Positions 9,562-18,257 are shown, numbered from the stretch's first letter. The stretch is DNA of 64,000 nucleotides from Shewanella canadensis (GCF_003966225.1 NZ_RXNU01000003.1:434001-498000); one strand, 5' to 3'. Numbers and translations: made by a program. The notes: generated from the sequence alone by a model not told the origin.

Positions 9562-9966
9562 TTAATCCTTCATAATCAGGCCAAAGCCTTCGTGTACCAG
9601 GTCATTCATTGCCTCGACCCAGCGCTGCAGGCGCTTGAGCTCAAACTCTTCGATTCCAAATGCCGCCGCCAACTTGAGCATAAACTCGGTTTCAACGGTA
9701 CAAAACTCATTGTCGGCCAGTACGATGCCGAACAGTTCCACTAGTACGATACGACGGTTTTTCACCTCGCTCCGAGTTAATAGCTTAATCACATAATCGA
9801 TTTCATCCTGCTTCTTTAACTGATATGACGGCATGCCGCACTCATGGGTGAATGACTCGAAGATGGCTTTTTCCTGATCCTTATAGCTACCGTTGAGCCC
9901 CATGGCAAAATAGGCGAGTTCCAAGAAGTTTTTACGTTCTGCTACAGATAATTCACTTAAATACAT
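9562..9966 (-). CDS. TerB-like helical protein
   Basis: 134 residues, all-helical by eye. Two acidic segments fit the TerB fold signature: GSYKDQEKAIFESF near residue 29 and ADNEFCTVETEFMLKLA near residue 87, the second being the typical 'D-G/N-E-hydrophobic-x-x-x-E' repeat, each followed by an amphipathic helix. TerB domains bind metal and occur in tellurite-resistance clusters and in several membrane-linked stress or phage-defence systems. There are no other ter genes nearby, so a tellurite role is unlikely. Second gene of the operon, 14 bases after the membrane-anchored protein and 3 bases before the next gene. TerB-like is a motif-based call. Confidence 0.6.
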   Translation of the reverse strand: MYLSELSVAERKNFLELAYFAMGLNGSYKDQEKAIFESFTHECGMPSYQLKKQDEIDYVIKLLTRSEVKNRRIVLVELFGIVLADNEFCTVETEFMLKLAAAFGIEEFELKRLQRWVEAMNDLVHEGFGLIMKD

Positions 9967-9980
9967 GATGTCACCTTGCT

Positions 9981-10949
9981 CTAATATACTTTTTTAATTG
10001 GGTCTGCTTGTTTGCCATTGGCATCATAGACGTATTCAAGGCGCTGGCTGATCTCTCCAGCAGCGTCATAGAGATATTCAAAAGTCACCTGCTGATCATC
10101 GCTATACTCGATGCCCTTTACCAGTTTACCTTCATGGTCATAGAACATCTGATACTTGAGCTGCTCACCCAGCAGGGTGTCGCTGCTGTGCTTGATACCA
10201 TTTTCATAATATACCTGAGTCACCTGGTCCGTGTGTTTGTCTTCAATCTTTACTACCTTGCAATCACCCAGGTGTTTGACAAAGTCCAGGGTATCGACTT
10301 TTAACTCGGTATGCTGAGCCAGCTCGTTGGTCAGTTCCACCAGGTTTTGCACCCGCAGATTTTGAATCAAACCCGAAAGGGTTTCCAGGTTAGACAACTG
10401 ATGTTGCTTATGGATAAACATCAGCTTGTTAGATTCTTTTTCAAGTTCAACCTGAGAACGTTTAATGGCAGTATTCAGCTGGCTACCCGTATCACTGATA
10501 CTGGCTTGGAGCAATGCTTGAGCGCTTGCGAGAGCCGCGACCACATCCGAGGAGGTCTCTTTATGCAGTTTGGTTGTCTTAGTCGACAAATGTTCCTGAA
10601 GTTGCTGCAGTAGGGTCTGCAACTGGCAATGCATCTTGGTATTTTCAGTATGTGTATCTTGAATTTTAGCCGTGACCAGCTGGTTGACCGCCTTGAAAGA
10701 TTGTTGGTTTTTACTCTGGCAAGCCTGCTGGGCCGTCGTTATCTCCTCGACTCCGGTTTTGAACAGGTCTTGAATCATACCGGGTATAGCTTCAATGGCT
10801 CCAGACAGCTGCCGGTTCGCATCACTGGCCTGCTGCGACGACAGTGCCTGTATCATCTTGAGCTTATTGAATATTATTGCCTGGACTATGATGACCAGAG
10901 CTCCCATTCCTATCGTAGCTAAGAGTATGTGCGTTAAACTGATTTCCAT
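9981..10949 (-). CDS. Membrane-anchored coiled-coil protein with YD/MORN-like C-terminal repeats
   Basis: 322 residues and first gene of the operon. One N-terminal membrane segment (about residues 6-28, HILLATIGMGALVIIVQAII) is followed by a long glutamine-rich coiled coil (about 30-225). The last 90 residues contain short beta repeats with Y-x(2)-(D/E/N)-G or Y-D-x-x-G cores (YYENGIK, YDHEGKL, YDAAGEI, YDANGKQ), like YD or MORN-type repeats. The likely topology is an anchor in the inner membrane with the coil and repeats on one side. Function unknown. It could be a sensor or scaffold for the other three products. A weak ribosome site (GGAAAA) precedes the ATG. Confidence 0.6.
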   Translation of the reverse strand: MEISLTHILLATIGMGALVIIVQAIIFNKLKMIQALSSQQASDANRQLSGAIEAIPGMIQDLFKTGVEEITTAQQACQSKNQQSFKAVNQLVTAKIQDTHTENTKMHCQLQTLLQQLQEHLSTKTTKLHKETSSDVVAALASAQALLQASISDTGSQLNTAIKRSQVELEKESNKLMFIHKQHQLSNLETLSGLIQNLRVQNLVELTNELAQHTELKVDTLDFVKHLGDCKVVKIEDKHTDQVTQVYYENGIKHSSDTLLGEQLKYQMFYDHEGKLVKGIEYSDDQQVTFEYLYDAAGEISQRLEYVYDANGKQADPIKKVY

Positions 10950-11710
10950 AGCTTTTCCATTAGTTTACAAGCAAAAAATTGAGCATTAGACCAATGCAAT
11001 AATTGGCCAGTCGTTATAAAATCCGAAATGACCAGTGAATAAGTTGCAACGAGGGAGTAGAAATAAATTCTGCAGCAATCGAGCAAAGATCCGACAGCAT
11101 TCGTCCAACCTGTATATACAAGTCTTTACTCTACATTATTGATACGGCCAATAGTGTCTGGCTATGAAAATAATTTCTAAAAAAGTGATATAACTCAAGG
11201 AATAAGTGGGAATAAATTGGGTCAGGGTAAACTTATTGTCTAAACTGTTTCTATCTATCGCAAAAGGATGTTGCGTATGTCTTGATTATCAGGAGTTAAC
11301 ACTTAGATGTCGCCCTGCGTGTGATCCAAGGTTGAAACGATAAACAGGCATGTTTTGTATCTGAGCAGGACTTTATTGTCCTCGTTCGGTAAATTGGGAT
11401 TAGCCCGAAGTCACAAGTGCCAGTCATGATAAATTTAATCTGCAACCACCCTTAAATAGCGATCTATTCCAGCAATTTGTCGAACCTGTGAATCTACACC
11501 TAGCTTAGTATCAAGTTAAAGCCGACTGTGGGGTCGGCTTATTGTATGCATTAGAGTCCTATGTTTACGGGAGGCATCTTTCAATTTTCGCAAACTTGAG
11601 AGTAAGCCAGAATGCAAACTCGCATGTAAACCTGAATTCAAGCGTGAACGTAAGGCTGGACAGAGTGTAGATAAGCTAATCTGTATTACTTCGCTCTCTG
11701 TATTTCACTC
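10950..11710. other. Gene-free stretch of about 760 bp
   Basis: No convincing gene on either strand. It should hold the promoter of the minus-strand four-gene operon at its left end. Near 11219-11251 it contains GGGTCAGGGTAAACTTATTG, which resembles a sequence I associate with REP-type (IS200-like) transposase neighbourhoods, so it may be a decayed mobile element. A hairpin lies at 11519-11540. The remainder shows nothing I can name. Confidence 0.4.
11519..11540. terminator. Isolated terminator-like hairpin
   Basis: Stem AAGCCGAC (11519-11526) with GTCGGCTT (11533-11540) around a 6-base loop. Only weak T-runs follow on either strand. It lies about 170 bases past the stop of the minus-strand small membrane protein gene and could end that transcript, or be a leftover of a lost gene. 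Confidence 0.4.
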
Positions 11711-11971
11711 TTAACTTCTGTCTGTTTTACAAAATTTAAATAGAGAGCTAAATTGATTTTTGAAATCTCCGACTTTAACGATGTGATAGAGGTTGATTAT
11801 GATGCATATGAAATTCATAAGAACAACGGGGTATGCGTTAATTAACAGAGCGTAGGTCACCATTATTGCACAACCAATCGAATTAAGGTAGCGAAGTAGG
11901 GTTACATTAGCGACCAGTAAGGATATTGCAATAACGGCCGAGCCCAAATAACCGATAAATTCATAGCTCAT
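11711..11971 (-). CDS. Small inner-membrane protein (YgjV-like)
   Basis: 86 residues from the internal ATG at 11971, chosen because AAAAGG lies at a good distance upstream and because the 38 residues encoded by the longer frame are lysine- and asparagine-rich and unlike a membrane protein start. Three hydrophobic segments are evident: about 4-22, 26-45 and 48-66 (YEFIGYLGSAVIAISLL; LNSIGCAIMVTYALL; VVLMNFICIIINLYHI). This layout recalls the YgjV / CBU_0592 type of small helical membrane proteins. No function is known. It lies downstream of the nucleoside phosphorylase on the same strand, 128 bases away. Confidence 0.6.
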   Translation of the reverse strand: MSYEFIGYLGSAVIAISLLVANVTLLRYLNSIGCAIMVTYALLINAYPVVLMNFICIIINLYHIVKVGDFKNQFSSLFKFCKTDRS

Positions 11972-12099
11972 TATATTTACCTTTTTACAAAAACTAAATT
12001 TTTGATTGTTTATATTTAATTTATATAAAGATTGTGGCGCTTTTATTAAAATAACAGAAAGCCGTTTGTTTAACATAAGCACCACGCTAGAATTAACCC

Positions 12100-12879
12100 T
12101 TAAAATAGGTTTTTTCCATGATGGAAGCGATAGATAGCCTCCAGTGCGACCTCCGTTTCCTTCTCGATACCTTGTTCGAGCAGAATATTGCGTTTACCCC
12201 AAAAGTTTTCGCCTCGTTTATGGTTTGCGGCTACTGCACAGATGGTTGCACCTTTTAAACCGCGACGGTGACAGACGGTAAATAGCGCCGATGCTTCCAT
12301 TTCAATATTCTTTAAATTGAGATCGATAAGCTTCTGGATCCATTCAGGGGTCTCACCGTAAAATGAGTCATCGGTTGAGCTGATCCCCCAGTGAACCTGA
12401 TAGTCTTGACCGGTAGACATCTCTTTAGCTACGCGAATGAGCTCGGATGTGACCTCAAGATCGGCGACGGCCGGCAGGTTGTCCGGTACATAAAATTTTG
12501 ATGTACCTTCATTCTTCATCGCTGCGGTGGTGATAACCAGATCGCCGATATTGATATCGTCTTGCAGGGCCGCGCAGCTTCCCAAACGGATGAATACCTT
12601 GGCACCGATGTTAGCCAGCTCTTCAGCTGCGATAGCGGTAGATGGGCAGCCCATACCAGTTGATGTAACCGATACTCTGACCCCCTTGTAATAACCGGTA
12701 TAGGTCTTATGTTCACGCTTATGAGCAACCAACTCTACGTCATCCATATATTGGGCGATGATGTCTGTTCTGAATGGATCGCCTGGCAGAAGAACGTATT
12801 CGGCGACATCTCCCTCAACCATGCCTATATGATACTGTTTAATTCCATTGGTTCTTTCGCTTTTATTAACAACTGACAT
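12100..12879 (-). CDS. Nucleoside phosphorylase, uridine phosphorylase-like
   Basis: 259 residues, the normal size of the PNP/UDP family I. These enzymes split nucleosides with phosphate into base and ribose-1-phosphate in the cytoplasm. Family marks are the phosphate-binding LLPGDPFR near residue 32, STGMGCPSTAIAAEEL near 74, the RLGSCAALQ segment near 98 and the ribose-binding NIEMEASALF near 192. It differs from E. coli Udp in having RLGSCAALQ where Udp has RIGTTGAIQ, and in a distinct tail (FWGKRNILLEQ), so substrate choice is uncertain and udp is not assigned. The upstream 200 bases are AT-rich and probably carry the promoter. Confidence 0.82.
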   Translation of the reverse strand: MSVVNKSERTNGIKQYHIGMVEGDVAEYVLLPGDPFRTDIIAQYMDDVELVAHKREHKTYTGYYKGVRVSVTSTGMGCPSTAIAAEELANIGAKVFIRLGSCAALQDDINIGDLVITTAAMKNEGTSKFYVPDNLPAVADLEVTSELIRVAKEMSTGQDYQVHWGISSTDDSFYGETPEWIQKLIDLNLKNIEMEASALFTVCHRRGLKGATICAVAANHKRGENFWGKRNILLEQGIEKETEVALEAIYRFHHGKNLF

Positions 12880-13105
12880 AAGTCACCTCTATGAATATTA
12901 TTAAAAGATTGTGTTTTTAAATTGTTTTTCGGGAGCTGTTTCTGCGGATTTATGTTTTTAAGCCTTAGCAAATAAGATAATGGTTTTTGTTTTATCTTAT
13001 TTGCAGAAATAAATTATCCCGTCGATAATAATATGGTATTAAAGTTGGCGGCTTTCATCTACTGCCAATCACTTGAAACAGTTTTTCCGTCTGAGAAGAG
13101 GAGAA

Positions 13106-13143
13106 CTTTATACCGATTGGTATTAATACCAATCGGTATAAAG
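13106..13143. repeat. 38-bp perfect palindrome with the TTATACCGATTGGTAT motif
   Basis: Positions 13106-13143 read the same on both strands without mismatch. It consists of two inverted copies of TTATACCGATTGGTAT joined at TTAA. Single copies of the same motif lie at 13423-13440 and 36868-36883, so it is a dispersed motif of this genome. Confidence 0.85.
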
Positions 13144-13440
13144 ATGTAATCGCTCAGCGAGAATTTAGCGCTTCTGAGGCAAGGCCCTTTATTGCTCCTG
13201 CATAAAAGGCATTCACAACATCCGTGTTGTTCGCAACGAGTGAAGAACATAGTTATTCTACGTTTAAGCTCGTTAACACCGCATCGGATGCGCTAAAGCT
13301 CGCCTTTCAGGAGTGTTTTTGGCTGCCTACTTCTGTGTTGAATGACTTCAGAAGGGAGCACCATTCCCTCATCCATTCGCCTCGAATTAGTTTGCCAAAA
13401 AAACTCTGGGTAGATCACTTTCTTATACCGATTGGTATAA
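13106..13440. mobile_element. Putative MITE-like non-autonomous repeat element
   Basis: About 335 bp bounded by inverted copies of ATACCAATCGGTATAA (left, inside the palindrome) and TTATACCGATTGGTATAA (right, 13423-13440). The inside has no credible gene, only small hairpins such as ACAACATCCGTGTTGT (13216-13231). To my recollection, closely similar blocks recur between genes in several Shewanella genomes; that cannot be checked here. No transposase is present, so any movement would need one acting in trans. Confidence 0.5.
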
Positions 13441-13611
13441 GTCACTTAATCAGGGTTCAACAATATTGTTTGAGGAGAGAAAAGAACGGTTGTATAAAAA
13501 GAAGATTATGCACACTTAATGGGTAGCGAAAGAATAGGGAGAATGTAAGGGGAAAGTGAGTCTGATTTTGCTGCCATCGAATATAGTTATGGCTGCGATC
13601 TAGGGTTTGAT

Positions 13612-14559
13612 CTAATGGTTAAGCCATTTCGATAAGTTTTTGTCCCAGTAGGGCGGTTGGCCTATGACCTGTTTGACAAAATCTATGATAGTTTTTAGGC
13701 GAATTGGCAAGTTTTGGTATTTCGGGTAAACGGCATAGACAGGCATCTTTTGGGTTGGCTTCCAGTCTGACATCAGCGGAATGAGTTTTCCACTCTCCAG
13801 CTCATCGGTTAACAGATAACTAGCGATATAGCCTATGCCTCTGCCTGCCAGAACTGCGTCACGAATGGCTTCGGCCTTATCTACCCGATAATTTCCTGAG
13901 ACTTGTACATCAAGCTGTTCTTCATCTTTTGCAAATAACCAGTGAGTGTAGCTGCGATTCTTACTGTGGTAGGTGACGCAGTTATGCGCCTTTAAATCGC
14001 CTGGGTGTGACGGTGTACCATGTGCCTGGATGTAGTCAGGGGATGCCAATAGTATAAAGTGTGTATCGACGATTCTTTGGGCCACATAACCGGTATTTAT
14101 CTCTTCGAAAGTGGTGAACCAGAGGTCTATCTCCTCCTCTAACATGTCGACCTTATAATCAAACAGGCTAACTTCGGTGGTGAGTGAGGGATATTTTTTC
14201 TGCAGCTCATCTAATGCCGGTAACACGTGCAGAGTGCCAAATGAGCAGGAGAGTGCCAGGCGAACGTTTCCGGAAACCTCATCTCTGGAATCTGTCATCA
14301 GCGTGTTGGCGCTATGGATCAGACCCACTATCTGTTCACAATAATCGGCAAAATCTTTGCCTTCTTGAGTCAGAGCGAGACTTCTGGTGCTGCGATTGAT
14401 GAGTTGAACGTTAAGCTTCTCTTCCAGAATATGCAGTTGCTTACTGACATGAGATACAGAGACTTCGAGTTTCTCTGCAGCCTTAGTGAGGCTCCCGGTG
14501 GTCGCCAAGGCGTTAAAGAGGACCATTTGGTAGGCTTCATGTTGCAGACCGTCCTTCAT
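13612..14559 (-). CDS. LysR-family transcriptional regulator
   Basis: 315 residues, normal for LysR. The N-terminal winged helix-turn-helix (about residues 10-70) has the usual GSLTKAAEKLEVSVSHVSKQ helix pair and RSTRSLALTQEG wing. The rest is a periplasmic-binding-protein-like effector domain with FDYKVDMLEEEIDLWFT and GIGYIASYLL segments. It resembles the group of LysR proteins that act on neighbouring dehydrogenases or efflux genes. No divergent partner is obvious: the next gene upstream (14684-16924) is on the same strand and the region downstream is the repeat element. The target is therefore unknown. Confidence 0.9.
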   Translation of the reverse strand: MKDGLQHEAYQMVLFNALATTGSLTKAAEKLEVSVSHVSKQLHILEEKLNVQLINRSTRSLALTQEGKDFADYCEQIVGLIHSANTLMTDSRDEVSGNVRLALSCSFGTLHVLPALDELQKKYPSLTTEVSLFDYKVDMLEEEIDLWFTTFEEINTGYVAQRIVDTHFILLASPDYIQAHGTPSHPGDLKAHNCVTYHSKNRSYTHWLFAKDEEQLDVQVSGNYRVDKAEAIRDAVLAGRGIGYIASYLLTDELESGKLIPLMSDWKPTQKMPVYAVYPKYQNLPIRLKTIIDFVKQVIGQPPYWDKNLSKWLNH

Positions 14560-14683
14560 CTTTTAACCTCATATCGTAGAAAACTGGCGCCAGATATTAA
14601 ATCATTCAGTGACTGACGCAAAATAAAACGGCGCATTTCATAGCATAAGAGTCATAAGAGCGAAGCCGTTTCATCTTACAGGC

Positions 14684-16924
14684 TTACAGCCCTTTTTTAT
14701 ATTGGGTATTGGTCGCGAGACCAATTAAGTGGTGCAGCTCAGCTTCTGCCTCTGTTCGACCTTCGAGCAGGCTTTGAAAAAGGTGCACTATTTTCGATTT
14801 ATCCCGTCCGGCTCGGGTATTGGTTCTGATGTCTCTGAGATCGATAAAAAAGCTGCTGAACATATCCGGTATATCGCTCACTATCTCTGTATTGAGGAAG
14901 TGCTGACTGCCATACATGTTGTTGTGCTCGCCCATCTGCTTATCGATGACAAAAGCTGTCTCTTTTAAATTCATAATAGAGACAGATTTTTTGCACTCGG
15001 TCAGGCAATCGGAATCCATCGACTCTTTATGACAGCCGGTCGTCTGATGAAATAAACACTGTCTGCTGGTTAGCAATAAGATAGGGTGATAGATGCTGTA
15101 ATACAGCTTCATGTCATCAGTGCCCGCAATGTGTTTTATCTGTTTTTTATTGATTTCATTGGATATAAATGATCCATAACAGTTAAATTTCTCCTTCATC
15201 GCTAACAGGCTGTATGAGTTGGTGATGTTGAGGTAAGGCCCGGCGATCCAATCTATTCCGTTCTCAAAGGCGGCTTGAACAATGCCGGTGTTGTTGGTGA
15301 CGATGAGTTTAGGTTTAATCGCTTTTAACAGGTTTACACCCGCTCGATAGTCTTTACCGATAAGAATTGACGGGAACCAGGGGATTAAACGCGCATTGTA
15401 AGAAAACAGCTCAGTAAGTTGGGTGTATTGGTCGTCGATACAGTCCGGAAGCTGGTAGTAGATGTCTGTATTACAGGTATCACAGAGGTCTAAATCTTTA
15501 GGCGATGAGATAAGCACCGACAGACTCGCGCTGGCAGAGTGTCTCTGTTTCGGCAGTTTGGTCAGTGTTATCGGCTCTATGAGCGCTTTCTCATCATTGA
15601 GCTGAAACTCGACTCGATGCTTTAAAATGGTTAACTCTTTGAACGAGATTAACAGGTCTGAATTAAGCTGCTCGGTATTAAGCTCAGCTATCTCATGTTT
15701 TGCGTTGTTCAGGCTCTTGAATCTTTGTTCGATACAGGCGTGATCGAGCGTGTATTTCCCGGCTTTGAACAGATTTGTGTCTGAGTGAACACTAAAATCT
15801 TTATCTGGTGTCTGTACCAATACGGTTAGGCACGTACCTAATTCACCGGAAACACTGATTTTCAGGGGCGTTTTGGCAATGTTTAACTCTTTTATCTTCT
15901 CTTCGACGGATTGAATGAGAACTGTTTTTTCGTCATAGAGGGATTGCTTAACCGACTGGATCTCTACCTCAGTGTTATAACCTTTGATGGCGGTAAAATG
16001 CTGAACCGAGTTGCCTCTGGGGTTATCAATAAACATATTTTTATTAATATCACCCTTAAGGTAGGCGTTGGTAAAGTCTCGATTGAAAACCTTATACAGA
16101 TCTTCATTGTCACTCTTTATGCTCTTGTGCTGGCAATAGCGCTGTATCTGCTCTCTCCAGCTGCTGACTACGGTATAGACGTAGTCAAATTTCTTAATAC
16201 GGCCTTCGATCTTCAACGAGTCGACACCGGCTTCACCGAGTGCGGTAATATCAGAAAAAGCAGAGTTGTCTTTGAGGTTTAGGGGGAAATCTTTACCCGC
16301 TCGGGTCGTTTGGTACTGATCTCGGCATGGCTGACTGCATCGTCCCCGGTTGCCTGAGTTACCGCCATGGGCCGAGCTGATATAACACAGGCCGGAGAAA
16401 CCGATACAGTTAGAGCCGTGAACAAAGACCTCTGTCATCATATCGTTCTGGTGAGAGATCTCTGTTAATTGTTTAATTTCGTCGATATTTAATTCACGGG
16501 AGAGATTGGTTCTGCCGGCACCCAATTTATTTAAAAATAGTATCTGGCCTTCATTGTGGGTGGTCACCTGAGTCGATGCGTGTACGTCAAAGCTTTTATA
16601 GTATCTGGAGAGTAGATAAAACAGGCCTAAGTCTTGAACTATGACGCCGTCGATACCTGTGTTGACCAGTTCATTGAGCAGGCGGATTAACGCCGGGAGC
16701 TCACTCTCTAAGATGATGATATTCAGCGTCAGGAATATTTGGCAGTTGTTCTTATGTGCCAGCCTTAAAATACCGTTTAAGTCATCGAATGAGATATTTG
16801 CCGCTCGGGTTCTCGCATTGAAATGATCTAAACCACAATAGATAGCATCGGCGCCCGCCACAATGGCGGCTTTTATCGAATCTATATCGCCACCGGGTGC
16901 CAGCAATTCAAATTGGTTTTTCAT
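14684..16924 (-). CDS. Peptidase U32 family protein, RlhA (YdcP)-like
   Basis: 746 residues from ATG 16924; the frame opens five codons earlier at a GTG, but the family begins at KNQFELLAPGG. The U32 core occupies about residues 1-330: LLAPGG, ADAIYCGLDHFNARTRAAN, VIVQDLGL, VHASTQVTTHN and the cysteine-bearing GRCSQPCRDQY, where the family coordinates an iron-sulfur cluster. U32 proteins of this kind make hydroxylated RNA bases; E. coli RlhA makes 5-hydroxycytidine in 23S rRNA, with prephenate as cofactor source. This protein is about 90 residues longer than RlhA and has extra C-terminal cysteines (CDTC near 475; CLFHQTTGC and CLTEC near 665-685). RlhA is the closest named relative I recognise, but the exact substrate is not certain. 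Confidence 0.78.
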   Translation of the reverse strand: MKNQFELLAPGGDIDSIKAAIVAGADAIYCGLDHFNARTRAANISFDDLNGILRLAHKNNCQIFLTLNIIILESELPALIRLLNELVNTGIDGVIVQDLGLFYLLSRYYKSFDVHASTQVTTHNEGQILFLNKLGAGRTNLSRELNIDEIKQLTEISHQNDMMTEVFVHGSNCIGFSGLCYISSAHGGNSGNRGRCSQPCRDQYQTTRAGKDFPLNLKDNSAFSDITALGEAGVDSLKIEGRIKKFDYVYTVVSSWREQIQRYCQHKSIKSDNEDLYKVFNRDFTNAYLKGDINKNMFIDNPRGNSVQHFTAIKGYNTEVEIQSVKQSLYDEKTVLIQSVEEKIKELNIAKTPLKISVSGELGTCLTVLVQTPDKDFSVHSDTNLFKAGKYTLDHACIEQRFKSLNNAKHEIAELNTEQLNSDLLISFKELTILKHRVEFQLNDEKALIEPITLTKLPKQRHSASASLSVLISSPKDLDLCDTCNTDIYYQLPDCIDDQYTQLTELFSYNARLIPWFPSILIGKDYRAGVNLLKAIKPKLIVTNNTGIVQAAFENGIDWIAGPYLNITNSYSLLAMKEKFNCYGSFISNEINKKQIKHIAGTDDMKLYYSIYHPILLLTSRQCLFHQTTGCHKESMDSDCLTECKKSVSIMNLKETAFVIDKQMGEHNNMYGSQHFLNTEIVSDIPDMFSSFFIDLRDIRTNTRAGRDKSKIVHLFQSLLEGRTEAEAELHHLIGLATNTQYKKGL

Positions 16925-17047
16925 AGCGAAACAGTCCACTCGTCAGATCATTTTCTCGGGCGCGTATTCTACCTGTTACACGTATTGTGTGTCTATCGGA
17001 TAGGGGGGAGTCAAGATTAAATGGTCGTGAGCGGTAAGGGGGCTGTT

Positions 17048-17068
17048 GCCCGCTAGGGGTTAACGGGC
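17048..17068 (-). terminator. Weak hairpin after the serine hydrolase gene
   Basis: Arms GCCCG (17048-17052) and CGGGC (17064-17068), about 32 bases downstream of the minus-strand stop at 17100. No T-run, so a weak call. Confidence 0.3.
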
Positions 17069-17099
17069 ATAGGTGTGGGCTTTAATATCTGCGCTTAGG

Positions 17100-18257
17100 T
17101 TATTTTTTAGCGGTCAGTGTGGCTTGCTGTTTCATCACGCTATGCCAGAAGCTTGCACCCAACTCGCCGATAACCCGGGATTCACCGTTGAGTAGCATGG
17201 CCATACCGACCTTCAGGCGAGGAGAGTAGGCAACTTCTGCCACATAACCTGCTACCCAACCAGCATGATAAACGAGCTCCTCCCCTTCAAAATCATACAC
17301 CCGCCAACCTTTGCCGTAGTGGGCGTCATTGAGATATTTTTTCCAGGCACGACGTCTTAGCTCTTTACTGGTGCGAACTCCGGGGGTTTTTATCTCCGTT
17401 AATAGTCTTGGGCTAAGTACGTCGGGGTTATTGCCCAAGTTTGCGATTAACCATTTAGAGATATCGAGAATACTGGCGTTAACCCCTGCCGCGGGCTCGA
17501 CCTGATAGTAGTTAGGTTTTACTTTGACCTTTCTAAACCCGGAGCGGGTCTTAACATGTGGCTTCGCGCGGTTATCGCTGGACAGGAATTTGTCCATGCC
17601 GACAGAGGCCGAGGTCATCTTAAGGGGGGTAAATATCCTATCGGTCACTAAATCGGCGTAGTCACTCCCAGTTTGTTGTTCGATGACTGGCTGGATAAAT
17701 GAGAAGGCGATGTTCTGATAGCTGTAGCACTTTCCAGGAGAGCACATGGGTTCTAACTTGGCAAACTTTGGGATAATTTTTTCGAGTTTACGATTAGCAT
17801 TGAGAATATTGTCATAGCTGTTTGGCATCAGCCCGGTACTTTGACCTATCAGGTGGCCTAAGTTGATCTGTTTTGAGGCGACGGGATCGGCCAGGCTGAA
17901 GTCCGGCATATATTGAGTTAACGGATCATCCCAGTTAAATCGGTTTTCGTGCACCAGCATAGTGGCCAGAGAACCGGCAAAGGTTTTAGATACCGAGGCC
18001 AGTCGAAAGACGGTGTTGGCGTTGACATTCAATTTCCCGCCTTTCTCTCTCTTGCCATAGGTGCTTAACTTTAAAATTGCATCGTCTTCGATAATGACGA
18101 AGGCGCCACCAGGCACTTTATTTTTTTTCAACTTAGAATGAAACAGGGTTTTAAAGTCATCACTTATCCCCTGATACTGGGATTTAGCCTCACCGGACGT
18201 GGAAAATAATAGGCTAAAGAGGGTGAGAGTGATGAGTGGAACGGGCGAACGAAACAT
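17100..18257 (-). CDS. Secreted serine beta-lactamase-family hydrolase (class C / esterase type)
   Basis: 385 residues with a signal peptide of about 25 residues (ending GEAKS). The penicillin-binding-protein fold is shown by the SVSK motif at 88-91 (nucleophile Ser88, Lys91), Y180-Q-N182 and a C-terminal HAG in place of KTG. That set is typical of class C-like esterases, D-aminopeptidases and peptidoglycan-active enzymes rather than true AmpC, so antibiotic resistance should not be inferred. It acts in the periplasm or outside the cell. It stands alone, with gene-free DNA on both sides. Confidence 0.85.
   Translation of the reverse strand: MFRSPVPLITLTLFSLLFSTSGEAKSQYQGISDDFKTLFHSKLKKNKVPGGAFVIIEDDAILKLSTYGKREKGGKLNVNANTVFRLASVSKTFAGSLATMLVHENRFNWDDPLTQYMPDFSLADPVASKQINLGHLIGQSTGLMPNSYDNILNANRKLEKIIPKFAKLEPMCSPGKCYSYQNIAFSFIQPVIEQQTGSDYADLVTDRIFTPLKMTSASVGMDKFLSSDNRAKPHVKTRSGFRKVKVKPNYYQVEPAAGVNASILDISKWLIANLGNNPDVLSPRLLTEIKTPGVRTSKELRRRAWKKYLNDAHYGKGWRVYDFEGEELVYHAGWVAGYVAEVAYSPRLKVGMAMLLNGESRVIGELGASFWHSVMKQQATLTAKK

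Larger units (their letters stand above)
12880..13611. other. Long intergenic region containing a MITE-like repeat
   Basis: About 730 bp with no credible gene. The left 220 bp are AT-rich and lie upstream of the nucleoside phosphorylase. The block 13106-13440 is a repeat-like element (listed separately). The right 170 bp lie downstream of the LysR gene and show no clear terminator. Confidence 0.5.

Noticed and set aside
9562..9966. Tellurite resistance gene
   Set aside because: Only a TerB-like fold is seen; the rest of a ter cluster is missing, so the name would mislead.
9981..10949. Rhs or polymorphic toxin
   Set aside because: Only four short YD-like units at the end; the length and lack of an RHS core argue against it.
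11109..11123. CTGTATATACAAG as a LexA box
   Set aside because: The right half lacks CAG at the correct spacing.
13224..13526. Frame of 100 codons in the MITE-like element
   Set aside because: No ribosome site, odd composition, and it crosses the element boundary and its end repeat.
17100..18257. Beta-lactamase resistance gene
   Set aside because: HAG replaces KTG and the overall pattern is of the esterase or peptidase branch; resistance cannot be inferred.
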